Positions 36,367 through 45,440 are shown, counted from the stretch's first letter. The stretch: DNA of 64,000 bases from Trinickia dinghuensis (GCF_003367175.1 NZ_QRGA01000005.1:271921-335920), one strand, 5' to 3'. The notes: generated by a model from the letters alone, not told the origin. A program made the numbers and translations.

Positions 36367-38681
36367 TCGAGAACCCCAGGCCCGAGGGCAAACTGCCTGA
36401 CGTTGCCGGCCACGCGGCGGCGGATCGATCGGATTACTTGCTGATCGGCGGGGGCATGGCCTCGGCCTGCGCGGTCAACACACTGCGGATGGAAGCGCCG
36501 TCCGCGAGTATCAGGATGGTTTGCGCGGAACCCGTGCTCCCATATCATCGGCCGCCGCTGACTAAAGGCTTTCTCAGCGGAACCGCAGATGCGGGAAGGC
36601 TTGCCATCCACCCGGCTGGTTTTTATGAAGCGCAGGGCATCGACGTCCTCATCGGCGCCGAGGCGGTGCGTGTCGACACGGCGAACCATGTCGTGCATCT
36701 TGCCGACGGCAGGCTGCTCGGCTATCGGAAACTGCTGATCGCAACCGGTACGCGCGCGATCGTACCGGAGGTGGCGGGCGTCGGGGCGCCGGGCGTTTAT
36801 TGTCTGCACGACCAGCAGCAGGCGGTGCGCATACGCGCCGCCGCTGCCCGGGCGAAGCGCGCCGTGGTGATGGGCGCGGGCTTCGTCGGCATCGAAAGCG
36901 CCGCGTCGTTGCGTGCGATGGGCATCGAGGTCACGCTGATCGAACGTGAGCCGCGCATCTTGTCGCAACTCCGGGCGCCGGTTTTGTCCGATTTTTTTGC
37001 GCGCCTATGCGTGGAGCACGGTGTCCAGACACGGACCGGCTGCAGCATCGCGCGTTTCGTCTCGGAGGGTAGCCTAATCGCCGTGGAGCTCGATGACGGT
37101 AGCATGATCCCGTGCGAACTGGCCATCGTCGCAATCGGCGTGCAGCCGAATTGCGAGTTTCTCGACGGAAGCGGGCTTGCCGTCGACGACGGCGTCGTGG
37201 TCGACGAGTGCCTTCGCGCGAGCGACCCCGACGTGTTTGCAGCGGGCGACGTGGCCAATTTTTTCGACCCGGTGTTCGGCCTGCGCCGCCGCATCGAACA
37301 CGTGGACAACGCTCGGCAGCAGGGTCAGCTAGCCGCTCGCAACATGGCCGGGCAGCGCGTGCCATATCGCGATGTGTCGATGTTCTGGGGCGATGCCTTC
37401 GATCTGCCGTACAACTTCCTCGGCAAACCCGAGGATGGGTGCGACCTGGTCGAGCGCGGCACCTTGGAAGCACGCTCGTACTCGCTGCTGTATTTGAAGA
37501 ACAACATCTTGCGCGCCATCTTCTCGCTGGGCCGCGACGCGGAAGAAACGGCCGCCGCCGGCGAACTGATCCGCCACCGGATCGGCCTGCATGCAGCGCG
37601 CTCGCGCCTGGCCGACAGCCGCTTCGACCTCGACAGCCTGCCCTCGCAGACCGCATTGATCTTGCAGGGCGGCGGCGCGCTCGGCTCGTTCGAATGGGGC
37701 GCCATCGAAGCCCTCGAAGAGGCGGGCGTGTGCCCAGACATTATTTCCGCCGTATCGATCGGCGCATTAAATGCGGCCATCGTGGCAAGCCATCCGGGTC
37801 ACGCGGCGCGCGCCCTCGCAGGCTTCTGGCGCGACATCTCGATCGAGCTGCCCGCGATGTTCGACCCGTGCCTGCACGGTGCGCTCGTTTCCGCCTATTC
37901 GCTATGGTTTGGGGTGCCTCACTTCCTGCAGCCGAAGTGGTGGCGCGCCGGCGTCGGGCTTTCCGCGCTCCCCGCGTCGTGGACGAGCTGGTACGACACC
38001 GAGCCGGCGAAGGCACTCATCGGGCGCTACATCGATTTCGATGCGCTCGCGTCGAGCCCCGTCAGGCTGTTACTGGGGGCGGTCGACATCCTCACGGGCG
38101 AGCGCCGGACCTTCGACAGCTACGTCGATCGCCTGACGCCCGACCACCTGCTCGCGAGCGGAAGTCTGCCGCCCGGCATGCCGTGGACGACGATCGACGG
38201 GAGAGCCTACTGGGACGGCGGCATCGTCAGCAATTCGCCGCTGGATATGGTGATCGAACGGTGCGGGCGCGTGAGCGGCCGCGTCTTCATCGTCGATCTG
38301 TATTCGCAGGCGCGGCGCATGCCGTCGAACCTCGTCGAAGTCATGCTGCGCCGGGACGAGATCGTCTATACGGACCGCGTGCGCAACGATCTGCGCTTCG
38401 AGGAGTATGCGAGCGATTTCCGCGATCTCGTCAACGACATCGTGAGCAAGCTCGATTCGCAAGCTGCGCGGCGCGTGCGGCAAATGCCGCATTACATCCG
38501 GCTGATGGGAAATCGCACGCCGCTTCGCTTATCGAGGATCGCGCTCGAAGGGGCCGCGACCGCGGCGTTCGCGAGGGACTTCGATTTTTCGGCGGCTAAC
38601 GTGAACGCGCTGCGGCAGCAGGGGCGGCTTGCCGCGCAGGGGGCATTGAAAGGCCAGGCGGACGGCGTCACGCCTGCGTAG
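36363..38681 (+). CDS. Fusion of FAD/NAD(P) oxidoreductase and patatin-like phospholipase
   Basis: This 772-residue protein joins two enzymes. Residues 24-415 form a ferredoxin-reductase-type flavoprotein with the FAD motif IGGGMAS (28-34), the NAD motif GAGFVG (171-176) and a second FAD motif ending AAGD. Residues 428 onward form a patatin domain with the oxyanion loop GGGALG (436-441), nucleophile Ser465 in AVSIG (usual GxSxG has Gly first) and the dyad Asp618 in WDGG. The ATG at 36363 overlaps the ftsH stop (ATGA); an earlier ATG at 36330 also exists. It could couple redox state to lipid turnover. Confidence 0.87.
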   Translation: MIENPRPEGKLPDVAGHAAADRSDYLLIGGGMASACAVNTLRMEAPSASIRMVCAEPVLPYHRPPLTKGFLSGTADAGRLAIHPAGFYEAQGIDVLIGAEAVRVDTANHVVHLADGRLLGYRKLLIATGTRAIVPEVAGVGAPGVYCLHDQQQAVRIRAAAARAKRAVVMGAGFVGIESAASLRAMGIEVTLIEREPRILSQLRAPVLSDFFARLCVEHGVQTRTGCSIARFVSEGSLIAVELDDGSMIPCELAIVAIGVQPNCEFLDGSGLAVDDGVVVDECLRASDPDVFAAGDVANFFDPVFGLRRRIEHVDNARQQGQLAARNMAGQRVPYRDVSMFWGDAFDLPYNFLGKPEDGCDLVERGTLEARSYSLLYLKNNILRAIFSLGRDAEETAAAGELIRHRIGLHAARSRLADSRFDLDSLPSQTALILQGGGALGSFEWGAIEALEEAGVCPDIISAVSIGALNAAIVASHPGHAARALAGFWRDISIELPAMFDPCLHGALVSAYSLWFGVPHFLQPKWWRAGVGLSALPASWTSWYDTEPAKALIGRYIDFDALASSPVRLLLGAVDILTGERRTFDSYVDRLTPDHLLASGSLPPGMPWTTIDGRAYWDGGIVSNSPLDMVIERCGRVSGRVFIVDLYSQARRMPSNLVEVMLRRDEIVYTDRVRNDLRFEEYASDFRDLVNDIVSKLDSQAARRVRQMPHYIRLMGNRTPLRLSRIALEGAATAAFARDFDFSAANVNALRQQGRLAAQGALKGQADGVTPA

Positions 38682-38738
38682 CCGTCCCTTGCGACGCCAG
38701 TCAATGCAATGCGATCCACCGGCGTGTGCCGTATGAGT

Positions 38739-39155
38739 CTAGGGGCGGCCGAGTCGCGATCCGCTTGAAAACATGCCGGCGTGTCGTTTCGCGAGCGGAA
38801 TCGGGAGAGTCCTGGGCAGTCCAGTCGCCCTTGCACCTGTAACCCTCGGCGATTGACTTTGCACTCGTCGCGTCGCGCCGTAAAGACTGTGAACGACGAC
38901 GCCGGTTGCCGCATCGTGCGTGTCGGCGAGCGGTTCGTCGACGCTCGTGTCGATACCATGCTCAGGCGCAAATATGGAGGCCAAGGTAACGCCAGGCGCA
39001 TGAGCGATGAGATCGATCGTACGAGTGCCGACGCTGTCGAAACCGCTTCGATTCGTCACGAGCCCGACGCGCATGCCGACGAGTGGTGCGAACCCGATCG
39101 CTTCGAGCGCGTCGATGCCGGTCCTGACCGGTCCGGTGGAGCGGGGCAAGCGCAA
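38739..39155 (-). pseudogene. Remnant of a NamZ/DUF1343 exo-muramidase gene
   Basis: Within this frame, roughly 39125 to 38862 encodes the N-terminal part of the DUF1343 family (NamZ, exo-beta-N-acetylmuramidase): RTGIDALEAIGFAPL, VGLVTNRSG, and FAPEHGI leading to HSLYGATRR. The match then stops and 40 unrelated residues follow, whereas the family normally runs to about 400 residues. No signal peptide or ribosome site precedes it, and the upstream frame meets a stop at about 39280. It is therefore a dead fragment, perhaps left by a deletion in this block. Confidence 0.7.
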
Positions 39156-39414
39156 TGCCTGCGCAATCGTTGGCGCGACCGATGGCAGGACTCGCGAGAG
39201 ATCATCGGTCGATAACGGCGCAGCCTGACTGGATTGGTGCCCTGGAAATTGTGCAGGTGGCGGCGCAAATCCTTCAACGTGCTACCTCTGGTGATGGTCG
39301 TCAACGCGGATCAGACAGCACATCGCGATGAAGTGCTACGTCCATCGATGCTTGCAATGAAGGATTGACGCTCAGCGGCGCTGACGCGCGAACGGCAAGG
39401 AGAGAGGCCCCTCG

Positions 39415-39428
39415 TTGACTCAGGTCAA
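39415..39428 (+). promoter_or_regulatory. FNR-type box before polX
   Basis: TTGACTCAGGTCAA is a perfect match, centred 105 bp before the polX start. Confidence 0.75.
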
Positions 39429-39526
39429 CGCGATCAGCTTTGGCTGCATTACGCTGAGCATGAAAATGCTCGACGAGATTCGACGAATGGTGGCCGCCGT
39501 ATGAACCTCGTGAGGAGAGGCACCGT

Positions 39527-41272
39527 ATGCCACTTCATAACGCCGATATGGCAGCGATCTTTTCCGAGATCGCAGATCTTCTCGAAATTCAAGGGGCGAA
39601 TCCGTTTCGCGTGCGCGCATATCGAAACGCAGCGCGCGCGGTGGGCGAGTTCGGCAAGAGCGTGTCGACGATGATCGAGCAGAACGAGGATTTAAAAGGC
39701 ATTCGTGGTGTGGGCAATGACCTGGCCGAAAAACTGCGCGAAATCGCGGCGACAGGCAAGTGCGGGCTGCTCGAGCAGCTGCACCACGAAATGCCCGCCG
39801 CTATTACCGAGTTGCTGGAGATTCAGGGCCTTGGGCCGAAAAGGGTGCGTGCGATCCATGATGCGCTGCACGTTCGAACGCTCGAGCAACTGCACCGTGC
39901 GGCCAAAGAGGGCAAAATTCGTGACCTCCCCGGCTTCGGAGAGAAGACCGAAGCGCATATCATCGAGACAATCGAAGCGCATCTGCATAAATCGCGGCGC
40001 TTCAAGCTCGCCCTTGCCGAGCAATATGCGCAGCCGCTCATTGCTTGTCTGCGGAGGACGCCGGGCGTAGGCGAGGCGGTCGTGGCGGGCAGTTTCCGAA
40101 GACGGTGTTCAACCGTTGGCGATCTCGATCTTCTCGTCACGGCGCGCGATGCGGCTGCCGTAACGGAGCGTTTCGTGCGCTACGACGAGGTGGCCGAAGT
40201 GCTTTCGAGCGGCGAGACGCGTTCGAGTGTCGTGCTGAGAAGCGGCATTCAGGTCGATCTGCGTGTCGTCGCACCCGCGAGCTTCGGTGCCGCGCTCGTC
40301 TATTTAACGGGCTCGAAGGCGCATAACATTGCGATGCGCCGCATCGCGCAGCAGCGGGGCCTGAAAATCAACGAGTATGGCGTATTCCGTGGTGAGAAAC
40401 GCATCGCCGGCGACACCGAAGCGTCTGTCTATGCGACGATCGATCTGCCCTGGATCCCACCCGAGTTGCGTGAAAACAGAGGGGAGCTGCGTGCAGCCGC
40501 CGCCCAACGGCTACCGACGCTCATCCAACTTGCGGATTTGAGCGGCGATCTTCACGCGCACACGAAAGCGAGCGACGGCCACGACGATTTGCTCGACATG
40601 GCGCTCGCCGCGCGCGAGAGGGGGCTTTCCTACCTCGCAATCACCGATCATTCCAGCCGCCTGGCCGTGACGCACGGTCTCGATGCCAAGCGCCTCGCGC
40701 AGCAGATCGATGAGATTGACCGGATCAACCGCACGCTGCAGGGCATTGTGCTGTTGAAAGGCATCGAAGTCGATATCCTCGAAGATGGACACCTCGATCT
40801 GCCGGACGCGATCCTGAAGCGCCTCGATGTCGTCGTCGGTGCGGTGCATAGCCATTTCAATCTGCCGCGCGAGCGCCAGACGGAGCGCGTATTGCGCGCG
40901 ATGACTCACCCCTCGTTTTCGATCCTCGCGCATCCTACCGGCCGGCTGATCGGCGAGCGCGACCCGTATGACATCGATCTCGTGCGCGTCATTCGGAAAG
41001 CACGTGCGTGCGGTTGCCACCTCGAGCTCGACGCGCATCCCGACAGGCTCGATCTTGCCGATATCTATTGCCAGATGGCGAAAGCCGAAGGCGTGCTCAT
41101 TTCGATCGATTCGGACGCGCACAGCCGGTTCGATTTCGACAATTTGCGCCGTGGTGTCGACGAGGCGCGGCGCGGTTGGCTGGAAAAGCATGATGTGCTC
41201 AATAGTCGATCCCTTGACCAATTGCGTCCACTTCTCGGGCGAACCGCAGTGGGGAAGGTGGCATCTGCCTGA
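39527..41272 (+). CDS. polX: DNA polymerase X family protein with PHP domain
   Basis: This 581-residue protein has the PolX helix-hairpin-helix region (about 1-150), the nucleotidyltransferase site with GSFRRR and GDLDLLV (metal-binding Asp pair), and a C-terminal PHP phosphoesterase domain (DLHAHTKASDG, HSHF, DSDAHS). It would repair DNA by gap filling with exonuclease activity. GGAGAGG precedes the ATG. Placement under an FNR box suggests a role in maintaining DNA in non-growing anaerobic cells. Confidence 0.92.
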   Translation: MPLHNADMAAIFSEIADLLEIQGANPFRVRAYRNAARAVGEFGKSVSTMIEQNEDLKGIRGVGNDLAEKLREIAATGKCGLLEQLHHEMPAAITELLEIQGLGPKRVRAIHDALHVRTLEQLHRAAKEGKIRDLPGFGEKTEAHIIETIEAHLHKSRRFKLALAEQYAQPLIACLRRTPGVGEAVVAGSFRRRCSTVGDLDLLVTARDAAAVTERFVRYDEVAEVLSSGETRSSVVLRSGIQVDLRVVAPASFGAALVYLTGSKAHNIAMRRIAQQRGLKINEYGVFRGEKRIAGDTEASVYATIDLPWIPPELRENRGELRAAAAQRLPTLIQLADLSGDLHAHTKASDGHDDLLDMALAARERGLSYLAITDHSSRLAVTHGLDAKRLAQQIDEIDRINRTLQGIVLLKGIEVDILEDGHLDLPDAILKRLDVVVGAVHSHFNLPRERQTERVLRAMTHPSFSILAHPTGRLIGERDPYDIDLVRVIRKARACGCHLELDAHPDRLDLADIYCQMAKAEGVLISIDSDAHSRFDFDNLRRGVDEARRGWLEKHDVLNSRSLDQLRPLLGRTAVGKVASA

Positions 41273-41383
41273 CTGTCCAGACTGCGCGTACAAGCTGGGC
41301 TAATATGCGGGCGCCCGCGCCGCAAGCGTTGTACTCGTCCGCGGGACGCTCCGACGTCGCGGTGCTGCTGCCGCGTAGCGGCG

Positions 41384-41743
41384 TTATCCTGCCGTGGCAC
41401 GGAATTGCCGACGAAGCACGTGCGGCCGCGGCCCACCCGCTTCGGCCTGGTCAAACACCGCTTGCAGTACCGGATGCACCTTGTCGCGCCACGTCTCGCC
41501 GGTGAACAGTCCGTAGTGGTCGCATCCCTCGACGTCGCTGCAATGGCCATCGAGCGCGACGGACCTGATCGCGAACGGCGGCGCGCCGGCCGTCAGACCG
41601 AGCAGGGGCTCGAACAGATCGGCAAAGCACGACGACGCGGCATTGGGCAACGTCGTCGCCGGCCATGCGTCGCACGCGGACCGGGTCGCCGCACGCCACA
41701 TGCGCAGCCATTGACGCTGCTGTTCGAAAAGGGGATACCACAT
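41384..41743 (-). pseudogene. Internally deleted PHB depolymerase (PhaZ-like)
   Basis: The 119-residue product starts MWYPLFEQQRQWLRMW and reaches PPFAIRSVALDG, like the N terminus of intracellular PHB depolymerase. It then joins at once to CDHYGLFTGETWRDKVHPVLQAV, like the C terminus. About 300 residues with the catalytic nucleophile appear to be missing, and the frame remains open. AAGG precedes the ATG at 41743, and a perfect FNR box lies 76 bp upstream, so it may still be expressed. It is probably inactive as a depolymerase. The family call rests on remembered C. necator sequence. Confidence 0.6.
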
Positions 41744-41812
41744 GGCGAGCCTTCGGAACGCGTTGGGCAGAGGTGAATAACGATCACTTTCGCCGCGTTG
41801 GGCGAGTGCACG

Positions 41813-41826
41813 TTGACGGGCATCAA
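41813..41826 (-). promoter_or_regulatory. FNR-type box before the PhaZ remnant
   Basis: TTGACGGGCATCAA is a perfect match, centred 76 bp before the remnant's start and 189 bp before the divergent gene at 42009. Confidence 0.7.
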
Positions 41827-42008
41827 CTTCGGTCGAGGAAATCAACGACGGTTGAGCTCCGCTCTGTCAGAGTATGAACGGCCGCACTGGCCACGTTGCG
41901 CTTGTCAACGTAGCGATCTAATCTGAAAAAATGGCCGACGGCATAACGAACTTTGCCGCGGCGACGGTTGACTGACACCGAATACCAGATATTTCTGAGC
42001 ATATCCCG

Positions 42009-42329
42009 ATGACGAATTCCGATCGATCCACCGACACCTTCTCGCTGAACCTGGCGGTGCGCGCCGCTGCTGGCGAGTTGAGGATCATCTCGATCTGGCA
42101 AGCGTTGGGTCGATATGGCGCCAAGGCGAAGCGGACGCGGGTTCACCGCGATGGCAAAAAACGGATCGACGAACTGATCGTTACGTTCGAGTCGATTGCT
42201 CCTGCGGAACTCAGCCCCATAGTCGCCCAGTTGAATGCAGAGCCATGGGTCGCAGGGGTGGTTACAACCTCGCCCCGCGAAGTCGACCGTCAAAGCCTGA
42301 AACTCTTGGCAAAGCCTGAGTTGACTTGA
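42009..42329 (+). CDS. Small hypothetical protein
   Basis: This 106-residue protein alternates strands and helices in a way that could be an ACT-like or ferredoxin-like fold (DELIVTFESIAPAELSPI, then PWVAGVVTTSP). I cannot assign it. The ATG at 42009 lacks a strong ribosome site. The stop lies inside the FNR box for the next operon (42321-42334). Confidence 0.6.
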   Translation: MTNSDRSTDTFSLNLAVRAAAGELRIISIWQALGRYGAKAKRTRVHRDGKKRIDELIVTFESIAPAELSPIVAQLNAEPWVAGVVTTSPREVDRQSLKLLAKPELT

Positions 42330-42334
42330 GTCAA
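42321..42334 (+). promoter_or_regulatory. FNR-type box before the ABC-2 exporter operon
   Basis: TTGACTTGAGTCAA is a perfect match and overlaps the stop of the gene at 42009. Its centre lies 63 bp before the small ORF at 42391. Confidence 0.72.
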
Positions 42335-42390
42335 TTCGAAACGGACGATCCGGACGATCATGAATTCTCCGTTGACATGAAGGAGGACTG

Positions 42391-42462
42391 ATGATGAGCG
42401 AGCCGACCAACAGGCAGGCCTCACGATCCATTCGTTACCTGTTGCGTTACCTCAGCTCATGA
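42391..42462 (+). CDS. 23-residue small ORF coupled to the ABC ATPase
   Basis: The reading frame MMSEPTNRQASRSIRYLLRY plus three residues has the best ribosome site nearby, AAGGAGG. It ends in an ATGA overlap with the next gene, which has no ribosome site of its own. It therefore probably acts as a translational-coupling leader, and the basic, amphipathic C-terminal half could also be a small membrane-associated peptide. It sits directly downstream of an FNR box. Confidence 0.6.
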   Translation: MMSEPTNRQASRSIRYLLRYLSS

Positions 42463-43262
42463 ACGGTCACCCTGTCATCGAAACACGCCAGTTGGTGCGC
42501 CGCTTCGGCACGTTCACAGCCGTCGACGCATTGACGCTGTCGGTCGAGCCAGGTGAGATCTTCGGGCTGCTCGGCCGCAATGGCGCAGGCAAGTCGACGG
42601 TCATCAAGATGTTGACTACGCTGTTGCCCCCGACCTCGGGAAGCGCGACGGTGGGCGGCTACGATATCGTGCGCGAGCCGGCATCGGTTCGGCGCTGCAT
42701 CGGGTACGTGCCCCAGGCACTGTCAGCGGACGGCGATCTAACCGGCTACGAGAACTTGCTCGTGTTCGCGAAGCTCTATGACATTGCGCGCGGCGAGCGG
42801 GCCGAACGCATCCGCGACTCGCTCGCCATCATGGGGCTGTCGGACTTCGCCGATAAGCTGGTCAAGACCTACTCGGGCGGGATGATCCGCCGCCTTGAAA
42901 TCGCGCAATCGACGCTGCACCGTCCCCGCGTGCTGTTTCTCGACGAGCCGACGGTCGGCCTCGACCCCGTCGCGCGTGTCTCAGTGTGGGAGCAGGTGCG
43001 CCGGCTGCAATCGCAGTCCGGCAGCGCGATCCTGCTCACAACCCACTATCTGGAGGAAGCGGAGGAACTGTGCCGTCGCGTCGCGATTCTGTGCCGCGGG
43101 CGCGTCGCCGCGATGGGGACGCCGGCTGAGCTGAAAGCCGCTGTCGGCGCAGGTGCGACCTTCGAAGACGTATTCGAGCGTTTCACCGGTGCGGATACGA
43201 TGTTGCCTGGAGCCTACGATGAGACCTCTCAGACTCGCCGAGCGGCGCACCGGCTCGGTTGA
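42459..43262 (+). CDS. ABC-2 exporter ATP-binding protein (DrrA-like)
   Basis: This 267-residue ATPase has Walker A GRNGAGKS, signature YSGGM and Walker B VLFLDEPTVGLDP. The pattern is that of the DrrA/CcmA drug and lipid exporter group. The start at 42459 overlaps the small ORF by four bases and lacks its own ribosome site. The end overlaps the permease gene by 44 bases. Confidence 0.9.
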   Translation: MNGHPVIETRQLVRRFGTFTAVDALTLSVEPGEIFGLLGRNGAGKSTVIKMLTTLLPPTSGSATVGGYDIVREPASVRRCIGYVPQALSADGDLTGYENLLVFAKLYDIARGERAERIRDSLAIMGLSDFADKLVKTYSGGMIRRLEIAQSTLHRPRVLFLDEPTVGLDPVARVSVWEQVRRLQSQSGSAILLTTHYLEEAEELCRRVAILCRGRVAAMGTPAELKAAVGAGATFEDVFERFTGADTMLPGAYDETSQTRRAAHRLG

Positions 43263-44064
43263 GCCGACGCCTTCGCGCATTGCTGCCTTCGCCGCTTTTG
43301 CACTGAAGACGCTAGCAATCGCCGACATGGAAGTGCGCAAGCTGCGACACGATCCGACGGAGCTTGCGACCCGCGCGATTCAGCCCGCGCTGTGGCTGCT
43401 GATCTTTGGACAGGTAATGAGCCGTGCGCATGCGATCGATTCGGCCGGGCTGCCATACCTCGACTTTTTGATGCCGGGAATTCTCGCGCAGAGCGTGCTG
43501 TTCATCGCAATCTTCAACGGCATTTCGATCATCTGGGAGCGCGACCTGGGCATCGTCCACAAGTTTCTCGCGAGCCCGACGCCGCGCGTGTCGCTCGTGC
43601 TCGGCAAGGCGCTCGGCGGCGGCGTGCGCGCGCTGATCCAGGCTGCCGTCGTGCTCGCGCTGTCCGCGGCGATTGGTGTGCACATGCGTGCCGATCCCTT
43701 GGCCCTTGCCGGACTCATCGTGTTCGTGGTGCTGGGGGCGGCCGTATTCTCGAGCTTTTCGCTGATCATTGCGTGCCTCGTGAAAACGCGCGAGCGTTTC
43801 ATGGGCGTCGGCCAGCTCTTGACGATGCCGCTCTTTTTCGCCAGCAATGCGATCTATCCGACCTCGCTGATGCCGCGCGCGCTTCAGACGATTTCCCATA
43901 TGAATCCGCTGACCTATCAGGTCGATGCGCTGCGGGTGCTGCTCTTGCCGGGTTTCGCGCAGACGGCGCACCTCGGGCTCGGGCTCGACTGCGCCGTATT
44001 GATCTGCTCGCTCGCCACCGTGGTGGCGATCAGCGCGCGCCTTTATCCGAACATCGCGCGGTGA
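43219..44064 (+). CDS. ABC-2 type permease
   Basis: This 281-residue inner-membrane protein has six predicted helices and the ABC-2 C-terminal pattern (NPLTYQVDALR). The ATG at 43219 has GGAG upstream, inside the ATPase gene. With the ATPase it forms a complete exporter; the substrate is unknown. It is convergent with the TPM genes. Confidence 0.88.
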   Translation: MRPLRLAERRTGSVEPTPSRIAAFAAFALKTLAIADMEVRKLRHDPTELATRAIQPALWLLIFGQVMSRAHAIDSAGLPYLDFLMPGILAQSVLFIAIFNGISIIWERDLGIVHKFLASPTPRVSLVLGKALGGGVRALIQAAVVLALSAAIGVHMRADPLALAGLIVFVVLGAAVFSSFSLIIACLVKTRERFMGVGQLLTMPLFFASNAIYPTSLMPRALQTISHMNPLTYQVDALRVLLLPGFAQTAHLGLGLDCAVLICSLATVVAISARLYPNIAR

Positions 44065-44091
44065 GCGCGGTGCGCAAGCTGCACGCAGCGA

Positions 44092-44589
44092 TCAAAGCAC
44101 GACCGGCGAGCTCGGCAGCTCCTCGTGCGGCGGACGACGAGCGGGGTAGTGTTGACGCAGAAGTTTCGTCACTTGTTCGATACCTCGAATGACGCCGGCC
44201 TGGTATTGGCCGTGCCGGAAATTTGCTTCGATGTTTCGGCAGATGGCTTCCCATTCTTCGCCGGCGACTTTCGCGTGAATGCCGCGATCCGCAACGATCT
44301 CCACGGCCCGGTCGGCGAGAAGCACGTAGACGAGTACGCCGTTGTTGTGCTCCGTATCCCAGATCCGAAGCTGGGAGAAAACATCGATCGCGCGCTCGCG
44401 GGCCGACAGGCCCCTGAACAGCGCGGAGTTGTGCAGGGCGCCCTCCACGGCAAACCGGACCTGGCCGATATGCGCCTGATGGCTCTCGCGCACCGCCTTT
44501 TCGATCGCGGCAAGCGAACGTTGAGGGAATGCCGCGTTGACACGCCAACGGGTCATGAACAGGTGCCGCAGGAGTCGTTTCGGGTCCAT
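44092..44589 (-). CDS. TPM-domain protein
   Basis: This 165-residue protein carries a TPM (YgcG/MOLO1-like) domain, with the pattern FSQLRIWDTEHNNGVLVYVLLADRAVEIVADRGI. No signal peptide is present, unlike its neighbour. AGGTGG precedes the ATG at 44589. It starts two bases after the upstream gene and ends the LemA operon. Confidence 0.82.
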   Translation of the reverse strand: MDPKRLLRHLFMTRWRVNAAFPQRSLAAIEKAVRESHQAHIGQVRFAVEGALHNSALFRGLSARERAIDVFSQLRIWDTEHNNGVLVYVLLADRAVEIVADRGIHAKVAGEEWEAICRNIEANFRHGQYQAGVIRGIEQVTKLLRQHYPARRPPHEELPSSPVVL

Positions 44590-44591
44590 GG

Positions 44592-45440
44592 CTACCACCT
44601 GCCTGAAGCGCCGCCGCCGCCGAATCCGCCCCCACCGCCGCGAAAGATGTCGCGGTTCGAACGCCCGCCTAGTGCGCCGCCGCCGAGGTAGGTGCCCATT
44701 CCACCACCCACCAGCGTGAAGAACAGCGCGATAGCGCCCGCTGCGATGGCGATGAAGATCGCGCCGGACAACAGCCACGCCAGAAAGCCGACCAGACCGC
44801 CCGTCACGGCGGCGCCGGGCAGCCTGCCGAACATCGCGCGCAGCAGCCCGCCTGCCACGACGGTCAGCAAGAACAGCACCGGCAGCAAGGCCCCCAAGCC
44901 GCCGGAATCGCGTGGCCGTTCAGGCGGTGCGGGCAGGGGCTCGCCGCTCACGACTCGCATGATGCTTTCGATACCCGCCGAGAGGCCTCCATAGAAGTCT
45001 TGCTGACGGAAGCGCGGCACGATCGTCTCGCCGATGATGCGATTGCTCATCGCGTCGGTGAGCACGCCCTCGAGGCCATATCCGACCTCGATACGCAGCG
45101 CGTGATCGTTCTTTGCCACGATCAGGAGCACGCCGTCGTCGACGTTCTTGCGACCTAGCTTCCACTGCTCGACCACACGTATCGAGTATTGCTCGATGGT
45201 CTCGGGCTCGGTGGTCGGAACCAGGAGAATCGCGATCTGAGCCCCTTTCTTCGCCTCGAAGTCCTTCAATGTCTGCTCGAGCGTGGCCTTTTGCTCATCT
45301 GAGAGCGTGCCGGTTTCGTCCGTCACCCTTGCGGTCAAGGTCGGCACCGGCTGGTCGGCTTGGACGCCGAATCCGGCCCCGACTCCGACAACGCCGACAA
45401 ATGCGACGATGATTGCGAGCACCGCGTGCACAGACTTCAA
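44592..45440 (-). CDS. TPM-domain membrane protein (YgcG-like)
   Basis: This 282-residue protein has a signal peptide, a periplasmic TPM domain (about 35-165 with DDGVLLIVAKNDHALRIEVGYGLEG), two membrane segments near 185-235 and a Gly-rich tail ending with several Gly-Gly-Phe repeats. The gene overlaps lemA by four bases. TPM proteins with LemA partners are common; their activity is unknown, though some have been proposed to act in photosystem repair or envelope maintenance. Confidence 0.86.
   Translation of the reverse strand: MKSVHAVLAIIVAFVGVVGVGAGFGVQADQPVPTLTARVTDETGTLSDEQKATLEQTLKDFEAKKGAQIAILLVPTTEPETIEQYSIRVVEQWKLGRKNVDDGVLLIVAKNDHALRIEVGYGLEGVLTDAMSNRIIGETIVPRFRQQDFYGGLSAGIESIMRVVSGEPLPAPPERPRDSGGLGALLPVLFLLTVVAGGLLRAMFGRLPGAAVTGGLVGFLAWLLSGAIFIAIAAGAIALFFTLVGGGMGTYLGGGALGGRSNRDIFRGGGGGFGGGGASGRW

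Larger units (their letters stand above)
38682..39526. other. 845-base low-coding region before polX
   Basis: The region contains a decayed NamZ-like gene fragment on the minus strand (38739-39155) and a perfect FNR box at 39415-39428 belonging to polX. Nothing else shows coding features. Confidence 0.6.

Noticed and set aside
37112..38599. A 495-codon open frame on the plus strand overlapping the oxidoreductase-patatin gene
   Set aside because: It is an out-of-frame shadow with extreme Arg content; the other frame contains all enzyme motifs.
42371..42384. TTGACATGAAGGAG as an FNR box
   Set aside because: Only the left half matches; the right half is the ribosome site of the small ORF.
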